From: Reticulascus tulasneorum
Lineage: Eukaryota > Ascomycota > Sordariomycetes > Glomerellales > Reticulascaceae
Reading direction: 5' to 3'
Length of the DNA stretch: 64,000 nucleotides
Assembly: GCA_001557505.1 (NCBI GenBank)
Contig: LSAX01000004.1
Location: 2,294,001 to 2,358,000 of the forward strand
Positions 12,537 through 24,206 of the stretch are shown piece after piece. A program made the translations under genes and the position numbers. The notes beneath the pieces are model-generated. The model made no database searches. It was not told the origin of the DNA and saw only the letters and a program-made list of their open reading frames with translations. Within the stretch, counting starts at the first letter, position 1, and every line of letters begins with the position of its first letter.

Positions 12537-15208
12537 ATGAAGGCTGGCCAGTTCCCCAAGAGATTCCTCAGCCTGCGGGACAAGACTGGCTCCCACCGCC
12601 GAAGCAAGTCCTCGGAACCTGGACACAAGGTATGACTCTTCTTCCTAGACACTGGAAGCTCTGAAGTTCGAGTTCATGGTCCTAATGCCGTTATTGAAAC
12701 AGAACCGTCCACTCCCTGCCGAAGCGTTCTTTGCCCTGTTTAAACCCGATGCCGCAAAGCAGCCCAAAGAGGAGGATGACGAGAAGGAGAAGGAGGCCGC
12801 CAAGGTACAACTCGTGTCGCAACTTTCCTTTTTGGCACTCTTTAACATAGTAACAGATCGAAGATGTGGCTCAACTCCTCGCAGAGTCCAACATCACGAA
12901 CATTACCACTGAGCATATCCGAGATACTCTGAATACCAAGTTCGCAGCCGGAGATGTCCACAAAGCAGTCGAGTTTATCCGACTGCAGCAGCACTCTTCA
13001 TCAGGTCAAATCTTCCATTACGATCCACAGGTCGAGATGGTTGGTGCGGAGAATCGGGGCAATGTCACTTGCTACTTGGATGCTTTGCTGTTTGCCATGT
13101 TCGCAAGGCTGGACGCGTACGAGCGCATGCTGAAGAACGAATTTACTTCCGAACCAAGTCGCAGACTGGTAACGCTCCTACGGCTTTGGGTCAACATGCT
13201 GAGGAGCGGCAAATTAATACACACCGACATGGTAAGACCCCGATGTCCCAGTCCAACCAAGCATCCTTGCTAATGCGCCCAGACACAACTCATTCAGGAT
13301 GCCCTAGCCGACTGCGGCTGGAAAGACGCGAGATTACTTGAGCAGCAGGACACCTCTGAGGCTTTTGCCTTCATTACAGAAACACTTCAACTACCTCTCC
13401 TACAGCTGCAAGTCGACCTGTTCCACCAAGGCGAGAATGATAAAGATGACCACAAACTGGTCTATGAGAGGCTGCTGAATTTGGCCGTCCCCCCAGATCC
13501 AGAGGGGAAGGGTATCAAGCTTGAAGACTGTCTTGAAGAATACTTCAATACCCAGGTTGATGTACTCAGGGATAGTTATGAGGAAAAGAAGAAGTTCACC
13601 GATCCTCCGACGCCAGCACCCGAGAACACCTTGAGACTTGTCACCCAAGACGACGGCCTTATATCGGAGGCTTCAGACAAGCTTGAGCTGTCTCCGCTCC
13701 CAATGACACCAGCTCTAGAAAGACGGTGGACGGCGGCCACAGGCTCAAATGGAGACGCGGGGGGTGATTCACCTGCGGGACAAGTTCGTCCATCGCCGAG
13801 ACATCGCTCGACCAGTGTCATCCAGCGAATTGTGGTTGGCGAAGACGGCCGTTCAAAAGGCCCTGAGACATCCAGCATACTGGAAAGGGCCCAAAAGAAG
13901 AGTTCGACAGTTGTGAAAGCTGTCACCATACCTGCGTGGCAGTTTTTCAGACTCATTCCTTGGCATGTGACAGGGAACCAGGAGCCTCGAAATGATGTCG
14001 AGGTTGCCATGAATTTCGACCAGCGGCCAGTCGTAGGCATCTGCCTCAAACGATACATGATGACGACCTCGGGTGTCCCGAAACGTCACAATACCTTTAT
14101 TGACATCCCTGATAGTCTCAGACTACCACGCTTCATGGTAGATGAAAAGCAGGTTGAAGAGGACCCAAATGGTTTCAATACGGAATACAAGCTTGTTCTG
14201 CAATCAGTGGTCTGCCACCGTGGCGACTCTCTGCAGAGCGGGCATTATATCGCGTTTGCCCGGGTAGCGCCAAAACTACTCACAGACAACCGAAGACATG
14301 ATCTGGATCCGCCCCCAGATTACGAAGAGGCACAATGGGTCAGGTTCGATGATCTTCATATCGAGAACCGAGTGACATATGTGGATGATATCAAAGAGTC
14401 GCTGAAGGAAGAGATGCCTTACTTGCTCTTCTATCAAATAGTGCCGATGGTAGAAGTAGCGTCGAGCGAAGGAACTGAAACAGAACCACCATCATATAAC
14501 GCGTCCAAAGTCAGCATCAACCTTTCGAGAACGACATCTAACCTCACCGACAGCAATCAAGGCGGGGCGACACAACCAGCAAACGGCGGGTATTTCGATA
14601 GCGCAGACACTGTAACGCCTGTAAAGCCGCCGAGCATCCGCTTCTCTACAGATCTCGAGCGTCCAACTCGGTTGAGCTTCAGCGACGATGATCCATATGC
14701 AAACTTAAACAGGGACTCGCGGCGGGGCAGCATGAGCATCACGGACTCCACCCTTGGAACACCGGCAATTACCCCCGAGACTATGTCACCTGCGGTCACG
14801 CCGGGTGAAGAGAGTACAGCACAACGCCTTTCCCGTGCTGCCGCACGGTTTACCAGCAAGACAGGGAGCAAGAGCCGGCCAACCAGTCAAGCGGGAGAAG
14901 GCCGAATTAGCCTGACAATGAGTCGACTTGGTCTGACGCGAGTGAGCAAGGAGCCTCTACGGGATAGCACAAGCCTTGTAACGTCAGCCAGCCCACCGGT
15001 GGTTCCGAATACCGCCACTGTGGAAGAAGCCAACGAGGTTGTTGATGAACAACCGGTGCAACCGAGCGAGGCGGAAGGAACTAGTGGTCATCGCCACGGC
15101 CATCGGCGAGGAAAATCGAAAAACCGATCGGTGGACAAGTCAAAACATAAAGAACACAAGGAACACAAGTCAGGTGTGCCTCCCGAGCGGGAGTGCAATG
15201 TCATGTAG
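12537..15208 (+). CDS. Ubiquitin carboxyl-terminal hydrolase with C-terminal CaaX box
   Basis: Four exons (12537-12629, 12703-12804, 12857-13231, 13283-15208) encode 831 residues. The Cys box is ENRGNVTCYLDALLFAMF, with the presumed nucleophile Cys137; the His box is VCHRGDSLQSGHYIAFAR with His511; VVGICLKRYMM and QWVRFDDLHIENRV are further USP landmarks. A disordered insert of about 100 residues with Ser/Pro/Thr-rich phosphosite-like sequence splits the catalytic domain, and a disordered tail of about 250 residues follows. The tail becomes His/Lys/Arg-rich (HRHGHRRGKSKNRS, HKEHKEHKS) and ends in ECNVM. The last four residues, CNVM, fit a farnesylation CaaX box, and the basic stretch just before it would aid membrane binding. 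The enzyme class (cleavage of ubiquitin conjugates) is secure; the exact subfamily and substrates are unknown. Membrane location is inferred. Confidence 0.9.
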
Positions 15209-15734
15209 GGAAGTGGCATTTCTAGCAGCTTGGGAGCATGAGATCAACTGCGGGGGCTGCGCTGTGTAGGCAACATGAGATTCTATCAAAGACTCGCCTA
15301 AGAATGCAGCGGAATTTGTTACGGGCGGTAATCATTAGCATTAGGAGATAAGTGAGGCATATACCCTGGGGGAAGGAAGCATCTCGGAATAGAGGAGAGG
15401 GTGGCATGCTGTCGGGAGTTCGCCACAATGTCGCATGCATAGCATGCTCCCGGCAGTCGAAAATATCATTCAGAGCCATTAGCACATTGGAAGTCATCTG
15501 CCAGCAATCCTGGCAGAATGCAGCAGTAATAGCGGTGATAATCTCGGGTCGTCATTTGTCGACGAATCTATGTGACCGTTTGGTGATGTCCTGCGCGAAT
15601 GACATCAAAAGCAAATATCGTCCCTTTTCGCAAATCTGAACCCTCCAAAGCCTCCAAACCAGATACCCTGGGCCCTACCAGTCTAGACCACCGCCCCTGT
15701 ACCAATGCATATCGTGACTCGTTACGTCCTGCCC
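15209..15734. other. Convergent 3' region with an imperfect inverted repeat
   Basis: This is the shared downstream region of the ubiquitin protease (+) and PFK-2 (-). At 15409-15418 CTGTCGGGAG is matched by CTCCCGGCAG at 15447-15456, a 10-bp stem with one mismatch and a 28-nt loop. It could be a 3'-UTR hairpin. No gene is seen. Confidence 0.45.
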
Positions 15735-17670
15735 CTAGTCTTCGTCGTCGACCTTGTCAGCCACCATTTCGGCAGCCTTGTTGATGACCTTCTCGGGTGG
15801 TCGTTCGACTGGCTCGGCAGGCGAGGACAGGCCGGGGATAGGAGACATGTTTCCGCTCGCAACACCACTGCCCACTCCACTTCCCGGAACAGGAATGCGG
15901 ATATCTTCAGGCGAGCCAGGAACGGTCTTCACGTCGACGCCGGGAATGTGGATGCGTTTCGCCTCATTCTGGTAGGCGGCGGGGATGATCTCGATGATCT
16001 CGTCGCGGGGGAATTTTAAGATCGGAATGTCCATCGTGCTGCAGTGCATCAAGTAGGCGTAGAGAACCCGTAGCACTGACTCATGGGCGATGATGAGAAG
16101 GTCGTTCTGTTCACGCTCGAGCTCAAGGATGATAGGTTCCAAGCGAACGGCCAGATCGTGGTAGGACTGAAGAAAATTAGCGGCTGAGAAAGAACAGTAT
16201 AGTGAAAGGACTTGTCTTCATACCTCGGCTCTAGGGTACCGATGATGATACGGGTCAAGCTCATGCTTCTCTACCTCTTCTGGGAAGAGATGACGGATCG
16301 CCCGCTCAGACATCTTTTCACAGACGCCCGGGTTAATTTGACTCATCTGAGATCGCTGGCGAACCTTGTAGCCTTTGTCCCGCAGATAATCGGCGGTCTG
16401 GACAGTACGAAGGCGAGTTGAAGTCCAGACTGAGAGTGGACGAAGCGGGATATCAGGGCCACCTTTTTCCACCAAGGCCATACGCTCCTGCTCACGGTGC
16501 TTCAAGAGAACCTCCGACATCGTCTTGGCGTAGCCAATCCCCTGCTCTGAGAGCGGAGCGTCAGCCTTGTACGAGTCTTCTTCGGTAGTAACTCCCGCGC
16601 GAACGAAATACGTAGTGCGCGACTTAATGTGAAGATTCGTAAGGTAGAAGACGATCCTGTGGGAGAGATAGTTGGAGGCCAGGTTGTTGTAGAGAAACTT
16701 CCGTCCCGCATTGATCATCTTGATGTAGTTCAGCTCTTTCTCATCCATGGTCTCAAACAGAGGAATTTTCATTTCAATTCGTTTGAGGTAGAGCTGAGCA
16801 GCCTCATCTGGGTCCATTCCCGAAAACTACCAGAATTAGCAACAGGAGGAAAAAATGCCAGGATTTTTCTACTTACGTCAGGGGAGGATATTTTGACATT
16901 GCGAGCATTCTCGCGCAAGATACGCTCATCGTCAACGTAAGATTCAATGAAGAGCGTCTGGGGATCTCATTAGCATGTTCTGTCTAGCTAGCACTATTCC
17001 ATGACAGGTTCTCACCTGGACGTCGTGCTTCGCGAACTCTTTGGCCAGCGACCGGCGGCCACTCGCGGTAGGGTTCACGGCATCGTAGATCGCGACTTGG
17101 CCATTTTCATGGTTCAGCCAGGCGTAGATGTCCTCCCGACACTTCTTCAATATCTTTTGTCGTAACATTATAGATGCAGGGGAAGCATTCGGGAAGAAGT
17201 AGTCCTCAGGAACTGAACCATCAGGCCCGACAGTCGCCCGACGGTAATCGCCAAGGTGGAATATGCGGGTCTTGACACCGAGCCTAGAGCCGATTAGATC
17301 TTCCAACATTCGCCTTCTTAAAGACTCAACTCACCATCCAAGATACCGTGCCATAGAAACACATATGTGGCTGGTACTGTCAGTAAACTTGTCATGTTAC
17401 CAGGAGAGAAGGTACTCACGTTTTACCACGGGCCGGAAGCCCAACCATGGCGATGGCGATGCGGCCAGAGTGGAAGAGACGCCCAGACATGGTGCTGTAT
17501 AGCTGGGCCGGCGCCATGTCCTGGTCTTCTGGGACATCGTGAATGCCATCGATGAATGTTGAGCTCTTACGGCGGTATCGGGGAGCATTTGCCGCAATCT
17601 CGGCAGTACTGTCATCCTCATTAGTGAGTCTGTCTCCCATTTCTGGGCGAGGCGCCCAATTTTCTGCCAT
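15735..17670 (-). CDS. 6-phosphofructo-2-kinase with altered bisphosphatase site
   Basis: Six exons: 17670-17420, 17370-17335, 17283-17016, 16957-16877, 16826-16224 and 16166-15735, giving 556 residues. The kinase half has the Walker A GLPARGKT (residues 77-84), VSMARYLGWLGVKTRIF and GDYRRATVGP, typical of enzymes that make fructose-2,6-bisphosphate. The second half keeps the histidine-phosphatase fold (VWTSTRLRTVQTADYLRDKG, IIAHESVLRVLYAYLM), but the catalytic RHG motif reads YFVRAGVT: the phospho-accepting His is Ala289. This resembles yeast Pfk26, where that His is also replaced, so the protein is probably a kinase without bisphosphatase activity. A YRRKSSTFID site near residues 31-41 fits the PKA consensus. 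The ATG at 17670 is chosen over a longer open frame because upstream residues look like leader sequence. Confidence 0.92.
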
Positions 17671-19549
17671 CTTTGTAATGTTTCGCTTTGATGTGATGGA
17701 GTAGAGAGCTGTAGCAAGAAAATGTAAGTGAAGGAAAATTGGGAAGGAGGACGCGAGGGGTTGAAGAGATCCAAAATGTGCCGGGGTAGTTCGCGGTGTG
17801 GTTGCCGGGTACGGTCCGGAGGCACCCCCGGCCACAGGGCCCGGCCAAGCTCCCATTTTTTTCTAGTGCGAAGAGATATCAAGCCGGAAGGCCGCAGTAA
17901 CCAGTTCCACAACTAGGTGTCTTTCAAGTCCTCGCTTTGCAACTGCAGCGAGCTACATAGATGCATCGACCATCAGACCAACTTGAAGTCGAATAGACAG
18001 TGATCGCAAGTAGAACAAGAGGCTTTGGATATTCCGGAGAGGCACTAGCAACAAATCCAGGCTTTGAGCTTTGAGAATCCAACTCTTCGCAATCTGATCC
18101 AGTTGGTCGACATGACTCTCTTCACAACTTAGGGAGCTTGACGATTGGCATCCCGAGAAAGTGTGGATAAGGTCCGAGGCGTTGAAGCCGGATCGCTCGA
18201 CCCAGGCCCGATTGCCACAGTTAAGCAATGTACAATCCTGCCAGCCTCGGAGCAGTGTCTGGCCGTCTACGAATTCCCTCAACTAGGATTACCACAAGAC
18301 AGATCCAACGTGGATTGTGATAAATGCGGACGGGATTAGGGCTTCTGGTGAAGGATGTGACCGTGACGAGATTTGAAATGCAAAGGTTATGGCATCAAAT
18401 ATCGCTAACAAGAAGCAAAGCAGAATGAAAGATTGCAACTCACAGTAACGTATCCATCTTCAATCAACCCTTCGCAAGCACTTTTGAGCTAAGCTGTAGC
18501 AAGAATCAGGATTTCGAGCTGTGAGAGCTTAATCTTAGATCCATCAACACTGGTGTGTCTCGCCCAGGACATCTACTGGTTGATTGTCCGCAACCTCTTA
18601 CACCTCCCAAGTGGGACAAAGGAGAGGCGGTGATCTTTCTTCTCGGCCTTGTCTGGAGATGGGCCCTACCAAAGACACTATCAAAAGTAGAGGTCTAGGC
18701 ACCGAGGAACAAAAGCACCCAGTGCAGTTGAAGACAGTCGCAGGATGTTCAAGTGAAAATCGCGCAGGAGAAGGTATCAGTGGGAGGCACAAAGACAGCA
18801 GTGAGTCCCTGAGGTAATAGCTGACGGGTATCGTTCGGGTTTAAGCCGATAAGTCTTTTTGACCGCCCACAGACTCTCTTTCCTGGCCAGGCCTGTTGTG
18901 TGCTGCTGGTCAAGGGATGATGACTTGGCTTATCTTGATGGTACGACTGAATTTAGCACATCAGACTTATGGAAAGAAGTCAAAGGACGTCTGTAGCCGA
19001 TATGATAAAGCCGAGGATAGAACTGCGGAAACCTTCGTTCAAGTGAACCACGGTTAGGTACCCGGGACCTTTGAGAATGACATCAAAACCCAAAAAGATC
19101 TCATTGGAGTTCGGTTTCGGCGATTTGCCGCCAAGACGGAGGTACAGAGTACTCAGGCAATCGGGTCTGACCTGATAGGCTCGGTTAAGAAGTTCGGATT
19201 ATACTTATTGCAGCGCCTAGCGGTGCCTCGGAAGGCTCCACCTCGGGCGCAGTCTACCATTGGCCCGAAGCTGTAAGATGATGGCTCGTGCACGACCTCT
19301 GCTTTCCTCTGCGTAATGTGGTTGGAGGCTGAAGAAATTTATTCTGGCATCTCGAATCCAGCACATGACCCTAAACAAGTCTGAACTTCTGCATCGACTG
19401 AGCTCTCAAAGGCGGCACGAGCAGTGAGAGTAGTCGCGATTAATATCTCGTGCACAACTTCTTCTCAGCACCGTCAAGTCTTCTTTGGAATCACCCTCCT
19501 GGACATTCTTTTATCGTGCCTCCTTCCATCCAGCCACGACTTCGCAACC
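17671..19549. other. Intergenic region between PFK-2 and TOM40
   Basis: About 1.9 kb between divergent genes. Only short frames in conflicting directions are open, and none has recognisable family motifs. It should contain both promoters. No tRNA or repeat was seen. Confidence 0.55.
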
Positions 19550-20722
19550 ATGGGGTCTTCCTTGGATGCCGTGCAGTCCGCATTGCTCAACAACCCGATC
19601 GCGAATAGTATCTCAGGTGCAATTGATGCATTCTCGGAGAGGAGAGCGAAGCTTGGCTTGTCCAACCCAGGAACTGTTGAAAACCTGACGAAAGAAATCC
19701 AGCGCGATGTCTTCCTCAACAACTACATGTTTACTGGCCTGCGAGCCGATCTCACCAAGGCCTTCAGCATGTCTCCTCTGTTTCAGGTATCCCACCAGTT
19801 TGCAATGGGTGAACGACTGAACCCATACACTTTCGCTGGATTATATGGCACGAGCAGGGTGAGTTACCAATGAGAAGGCCCTCCCCCCTGAAGTTATTGT
19901 GGCTGACTTCAGATAGGTGTTCTTGCAAGGAAATATTGACAACGATGGCCTGCTCTCGACTCGTTTCAACTACAGGTGGTCAGATAGGCTTGTGACAAGG
20001 ACACAATTACAAGTTGTGCCTGGACAGGGGCAAGATATGGTGCAGTTTGAGAACGAATATGTCGGTAACGACTTTACAGCCTCACTGAAAATGTTGAATC
20101 CCTCATACCTGGACGGTGGTCTCACGGGGATCTTCATCAGCAGCTATCTTCAATCCATCACGCCAAAGCTCTCCATTGGAATTGAGGCTGTCTGGCAACG
20201 CGCCGCTCTCACCCAGGGACCCGACACTGCCGTCTCTTACTGCGCAAAATACAAGTCAAATGATTGGGTAGCTACAGCTCAGTTACAGGCTCAAGGTGCT
20301 CTGAATACTTCATACTGGAGACGACTGTCGGATAAGGTTCAGGCTGGTGTGGACTTGACTCTGTCTGTTGCCCCTGGTCCAGGAGGCATGATGGGTGGTC
20401 TGCAAAAGGAAGGAATCGCTACCATGGGAGCGAAATACGACTTCCGAATGTCTACTTTCCGCGCTCAGGTCGATTCGAAGGGCAAGCTTGGCTGCCTCTT
20501 GGAGAAGCGCATTGCAGCTCCCGTTATGATGACGCTTGCTGCTGATGTGGATCACTTTACTGTAAGTTACCAGACGAACATTCGCGACCGTTTACTGACA
20601 TTGCCCTTCTACAGCAACAAGCCAAGATCGGTGTCGGGATTTCTATCGAGGCTGGCGGAGAAGAACTCCAGGAGCAGCAAGAACTCCTCGGAGCTCAATC
20701 ATCTCCGAACATTCCGTTCTAA
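19550..20722 (+). CDS. TOM40: Mitochondrial outer-membrane import channel Tom40
   Basis: Exons 19550-19858, 19917-20561 and 20615-20722 give 353 residues, the usual Tom40 size. The start [18 protein letters not shown] follows a good context (CAACCATGG). Landmarks are the N-terminal helix with [33 protein letters not shown], and alternating beta strands such as [18 protein letters not shown] and [20 protein letters not shown], ending with the beta-signal region [12 protein letters not shown]. Tom40 is the beta-barrel pore of the TOM complex through which nearly all mitochondrial precursors pass, including MRPL7 and the GGQ factor of this window. The third exon is needed for the final strand; reading through its intron would end the protein in unrelated sequence. 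Nothing odd is seen. Confidence 0.96.
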
Positions 20723-23700
20723 GGCTGTCGCCTCTCGACCGCCCGTGCTATGAGACCACTTACAGCATCCAACCTCCGCTCTTACCTACCAACAAATAAT
20801 GCTGCTCAACGTTGGACAGCAAACGGAGCCAATCGGCCGCTTCTTCTCGCCTGTGTCCTTTATTCGACTCCCATGTTTTAGTATTTTGCACCTCATCGAT
20901 GATGGCGCGGTTTGCCTGTTTCATCGGGCCTTTGCATACAGTCATGAGCTATAGACATTCCTCGACGTCGTCATTTTCTCACCATGCGGCCCCGAAACAC
21001 CCAACTTCTGTTCTCCGGCTACTCTGGAGGGCATGTGTATATTATGCTCAGCAGAGCAACGACCAGTCAATGCGGTGATGTACTGGCTACCCAGGGCTGC
21101 AGCCTAGGGCGGCTAAGACGGCAAACTCATTCACATAAGGAGTGACTTGCACTACCGGCGGACGCAATTTGGACTGGTTGATCGTGGAGACCAACCGTCA
21201 AATGTACTGTGTATGAAGGAGATAGAAATACAGATGCTGACATGAAATTTGATCGCAATCACACTCTCTTTGACTGTTTCCGCTGGTCTCGGACTTGCTG
21301 TGATGTTACACAGGTAAAGCAGGTGCGTTTGGCTGATAGCTTAAATATGACACAGATCCATGCCGCCATTGGCCGAAGGGCCGTCAGCTTCTCCCCAGCA
21401 TACATGGGTATCGGGCGTCGTCCGTCAGGAATGTGATGAGAATGCCAGGTGCAAGCGCAACTGGCAAAGACGCAAACCCTCCCAGTGGATCACGTCAGGC
21501 GCGAGAAGGATCACAAGGCCAGGAACGGGATATGAAATGACACTTCGTCAAACCATAACAGAATGAGAGAATATCTATGGACGAGATGGGACGATCTGAA
21601 GGCTCCCGCGGCCGAGTAACGCAAAACGCGAAGTGAGACTGGAAGTCACTAACAAGATCATAGATGTGTCGCGATATTATGTGGTCTGATATACATGGAG
21701 AACATATCCATCGGGCCGTGGGCATTTATGGATAATGTGCTCTGGCCGCCAAAAGATTCAACCGACAGACCTCGAAACGGCTAGGGCGCTAAACAACGCG
21801 TGGGTAGCGATCTCTGAAGGAGAGATCCAGACTCGCTCTCAACTCCAAGCGACGGCTTCAAGAAGCAACAGCATTTTATCCCGGTGCCGGTTGGCCGCAC
21901 GAAGTCGTAAGCGTCAATGAGGCAAGTGAGACGTTTGTCATGAACCATCTGTGAGCCTGCCAAGATATTCGAAAGTGTGGGGTAACATTAGGTATGCTGC
22001 AGGAAGGATCCATAGTTTAGATGAAGTTTTAACAATTGCGAGGATGATGGGCAATCGGGGAACAGCACCAACGCTCAAGCGATCTTGGCGGCACAAGTAC
22101 CCCTGCCAGCTCCAGGTACCCGATCATCCCGTCCCTACAAAGGCCATACATACGGAGGTTTGACGGAGAGCCGTCACTAAAGTCGAATACTGTCTGGATG
22201 TTCCGCCGTACACCCGCCAACTAGGAATATCCCAGCAGCATGTTTGCTGGCCATTTAGCAGCGTACAGTAGTTACTGTAGCTAAAATGGCCTGAAGCAGA
22301 AAGTCTAATGACGGGTGAAGACAGTAACAACAGCCTTAAGGGACTGGCTCGCGCCGCCGCACGTCATGTGTTTCGTCGGGTTGTTAAACCAGAGCTTGGT
22401 TGTCTACTCACGTTTTTGACCAGCCCGTGGTCGCATTCGATGGAACCTCATCACACCCATCCAGTAATTATATACCGGCCCAAAGCGCCGCGGAGGCGTT
22501 GTGGCTAGCTCTAACCATGCCCGATCCGGGGTGACATGCACTAAACTAGTACACGCCTATCCCGACGACATCTGTCGATTGAATTGGATTTTACCTTTCC
22601 CTTTGATCACACAGCATCAGATGACAAGACCGGCTCTCATCACGGCACGTCGACTGCTCTCCAATTTAGAACCTGGTTCCCAAGCCGAGATCAATATGCC
22701 CTGAAGATCAACAAAACACCCATGAGCTAATCGTCGCCATCGATGGCGAAACGACCTCATCGCAGGAGAATGCTTCCAAACTCTCAATTTGCCAATCACA
22801 GCAGTCAATCAATACAACCGAAGCCTCTCAGCCTCCCCCAGGATTCTTCGACTCCCCAGCATCTCGTCGGGACATCGGCCTTACCACCTGTCCAGATGCA
22901 AGATGGCACCATTGTCAGCCCAGATCGTACAAGCCTCCCCTACGCCGGGGCTAAACTGACTATGCATTCATCCGGGGACCTATAATCAAGATTTTGAAGT
23001 TGCGAAACGCGCTCACGATCCGAATGACTTTTGTTTACCTCCATGGCGGACATTGGCCGCGCTGGGAAACATTAGCCGTCCCCTCTTATTTCATTTACAT
23101 CAATATCGACGAACGAATCAGCCCTTTACCCCTGGCACGCCTCACTCACCACCAAGTCTCGAGCCAATACTGCACCTGAGTTAACTAACTGAAGCCTTGC
23201 TTCCACGGTGCTGGGACAGTAGACTGGGCGGCACAAGTTTGTTCCGTTCTTCCATCTCGGCTTCGATAATAATTGTTTATCCACGTTAATGCCTCCCCCA
23301 GCCTAGCTTGCTGTTGGGAGTTTGAGACGAGCGAGCCCTGGACCGGATTCCGGGGCACAACATGTTTCTTGCCAAGTCCACTGAGTAAGAGACGAGAATA
23401 ATTTCTCTGTTTCCTTTGTGTGATTGTTTCCCGGCCATCGCGGGAAACATCCGCTTCGACGAGATGAACACACCTCTACCTAACGTTCGGAAGGCTTGCC
23501 AGACGCCGTGATTTCTTCCGAAGTTGGCTGCTCAGTCATGACATGATCTTTCGTGCACATCACGTCTTCTATCCGTCCGTCCCATTCTGAGGCAATCACC
23601 CGAGAGCCGTCTGATTGGACACTCCGATGAATCTACGACTGACGGCTGGGATGTCAAGCTTCGTTCTTCTGATCCCCGCATGCCGGCCCCAGGTTGTGAT

Positions 23701-24206
23701 CGAGCCGCCCCCAGAGATGCTCTGGCTCTTCTGCCGGCATCACGCAACAGTCTGTACACCAATGATTCTATATTCGCATACGTACTCTCATTCCTCGTGG
23801 CCCGGTTGAAGTTCAGTTTGCTTTGTGCACACTTCACTATGGCTTCCCGTGGGTGATCGTCTATGCCGTTCGCATCCCAGGTCTCGGGAGACATACCGAC
23901 TCGCATACCGCCTCACCCACACCAGCTCCTGCTGGGAAATCACAGTACAGCATTTGATTACTTTCTTCCAAATTGTGCTGGATATTGAGTCTCCACATGT
24001 CGTCGTCAGCCTGCTCTCTGACATTGCAAATATCTATCTCCGAAAGGTGCCATCCAACAAGTTTATAAAGAACGACTTTCCAGTGCTCTTTGCAACCGAA
24101 CTTGGCTCTGCATCCGAACTCGCCAACCGCCTTTCAATTCCAGGTTTTCGGCATCCCTAGCGGGACAATCTAGGTCGTCGAAGTCTTCTTTCCATAGCCA
24201 ATCAAC
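20723..24206. other. Gene-poor interval between TOM40 and the repeat-protein gene
   Basis: About 3.5 kb without a supportable gene. Open frames are short, change strand, and lack recognisable motifs or a convincing series of splice sites. Base composition is not strikingly AT-rich, so strong RIP of an old transposon is not obvious. The right end carries the promoter of the secreted repeat protein. Confidence 0.5.
24064..24070 (+). promoter_or_regulatory. TATA-like element before the repeat-protein gene
   Basis: TATAAAG at 24064-24070 lies about 140 bp upstream of the ATG at 24207, a usual distance for a strongly expressed fungal gene with a short leader. A pyrimidine-rich tract (CTTCTTTCC) lies between. 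Assignment is by position and sequence only. Confidence 0.4.

Noticed and set aside
20723..24206. RIP-mutated transposon remnant
   Set aside because: Base composition is not AT-rich and no terminal repeats or transposase or reverse-transcriptase motifs are visible.
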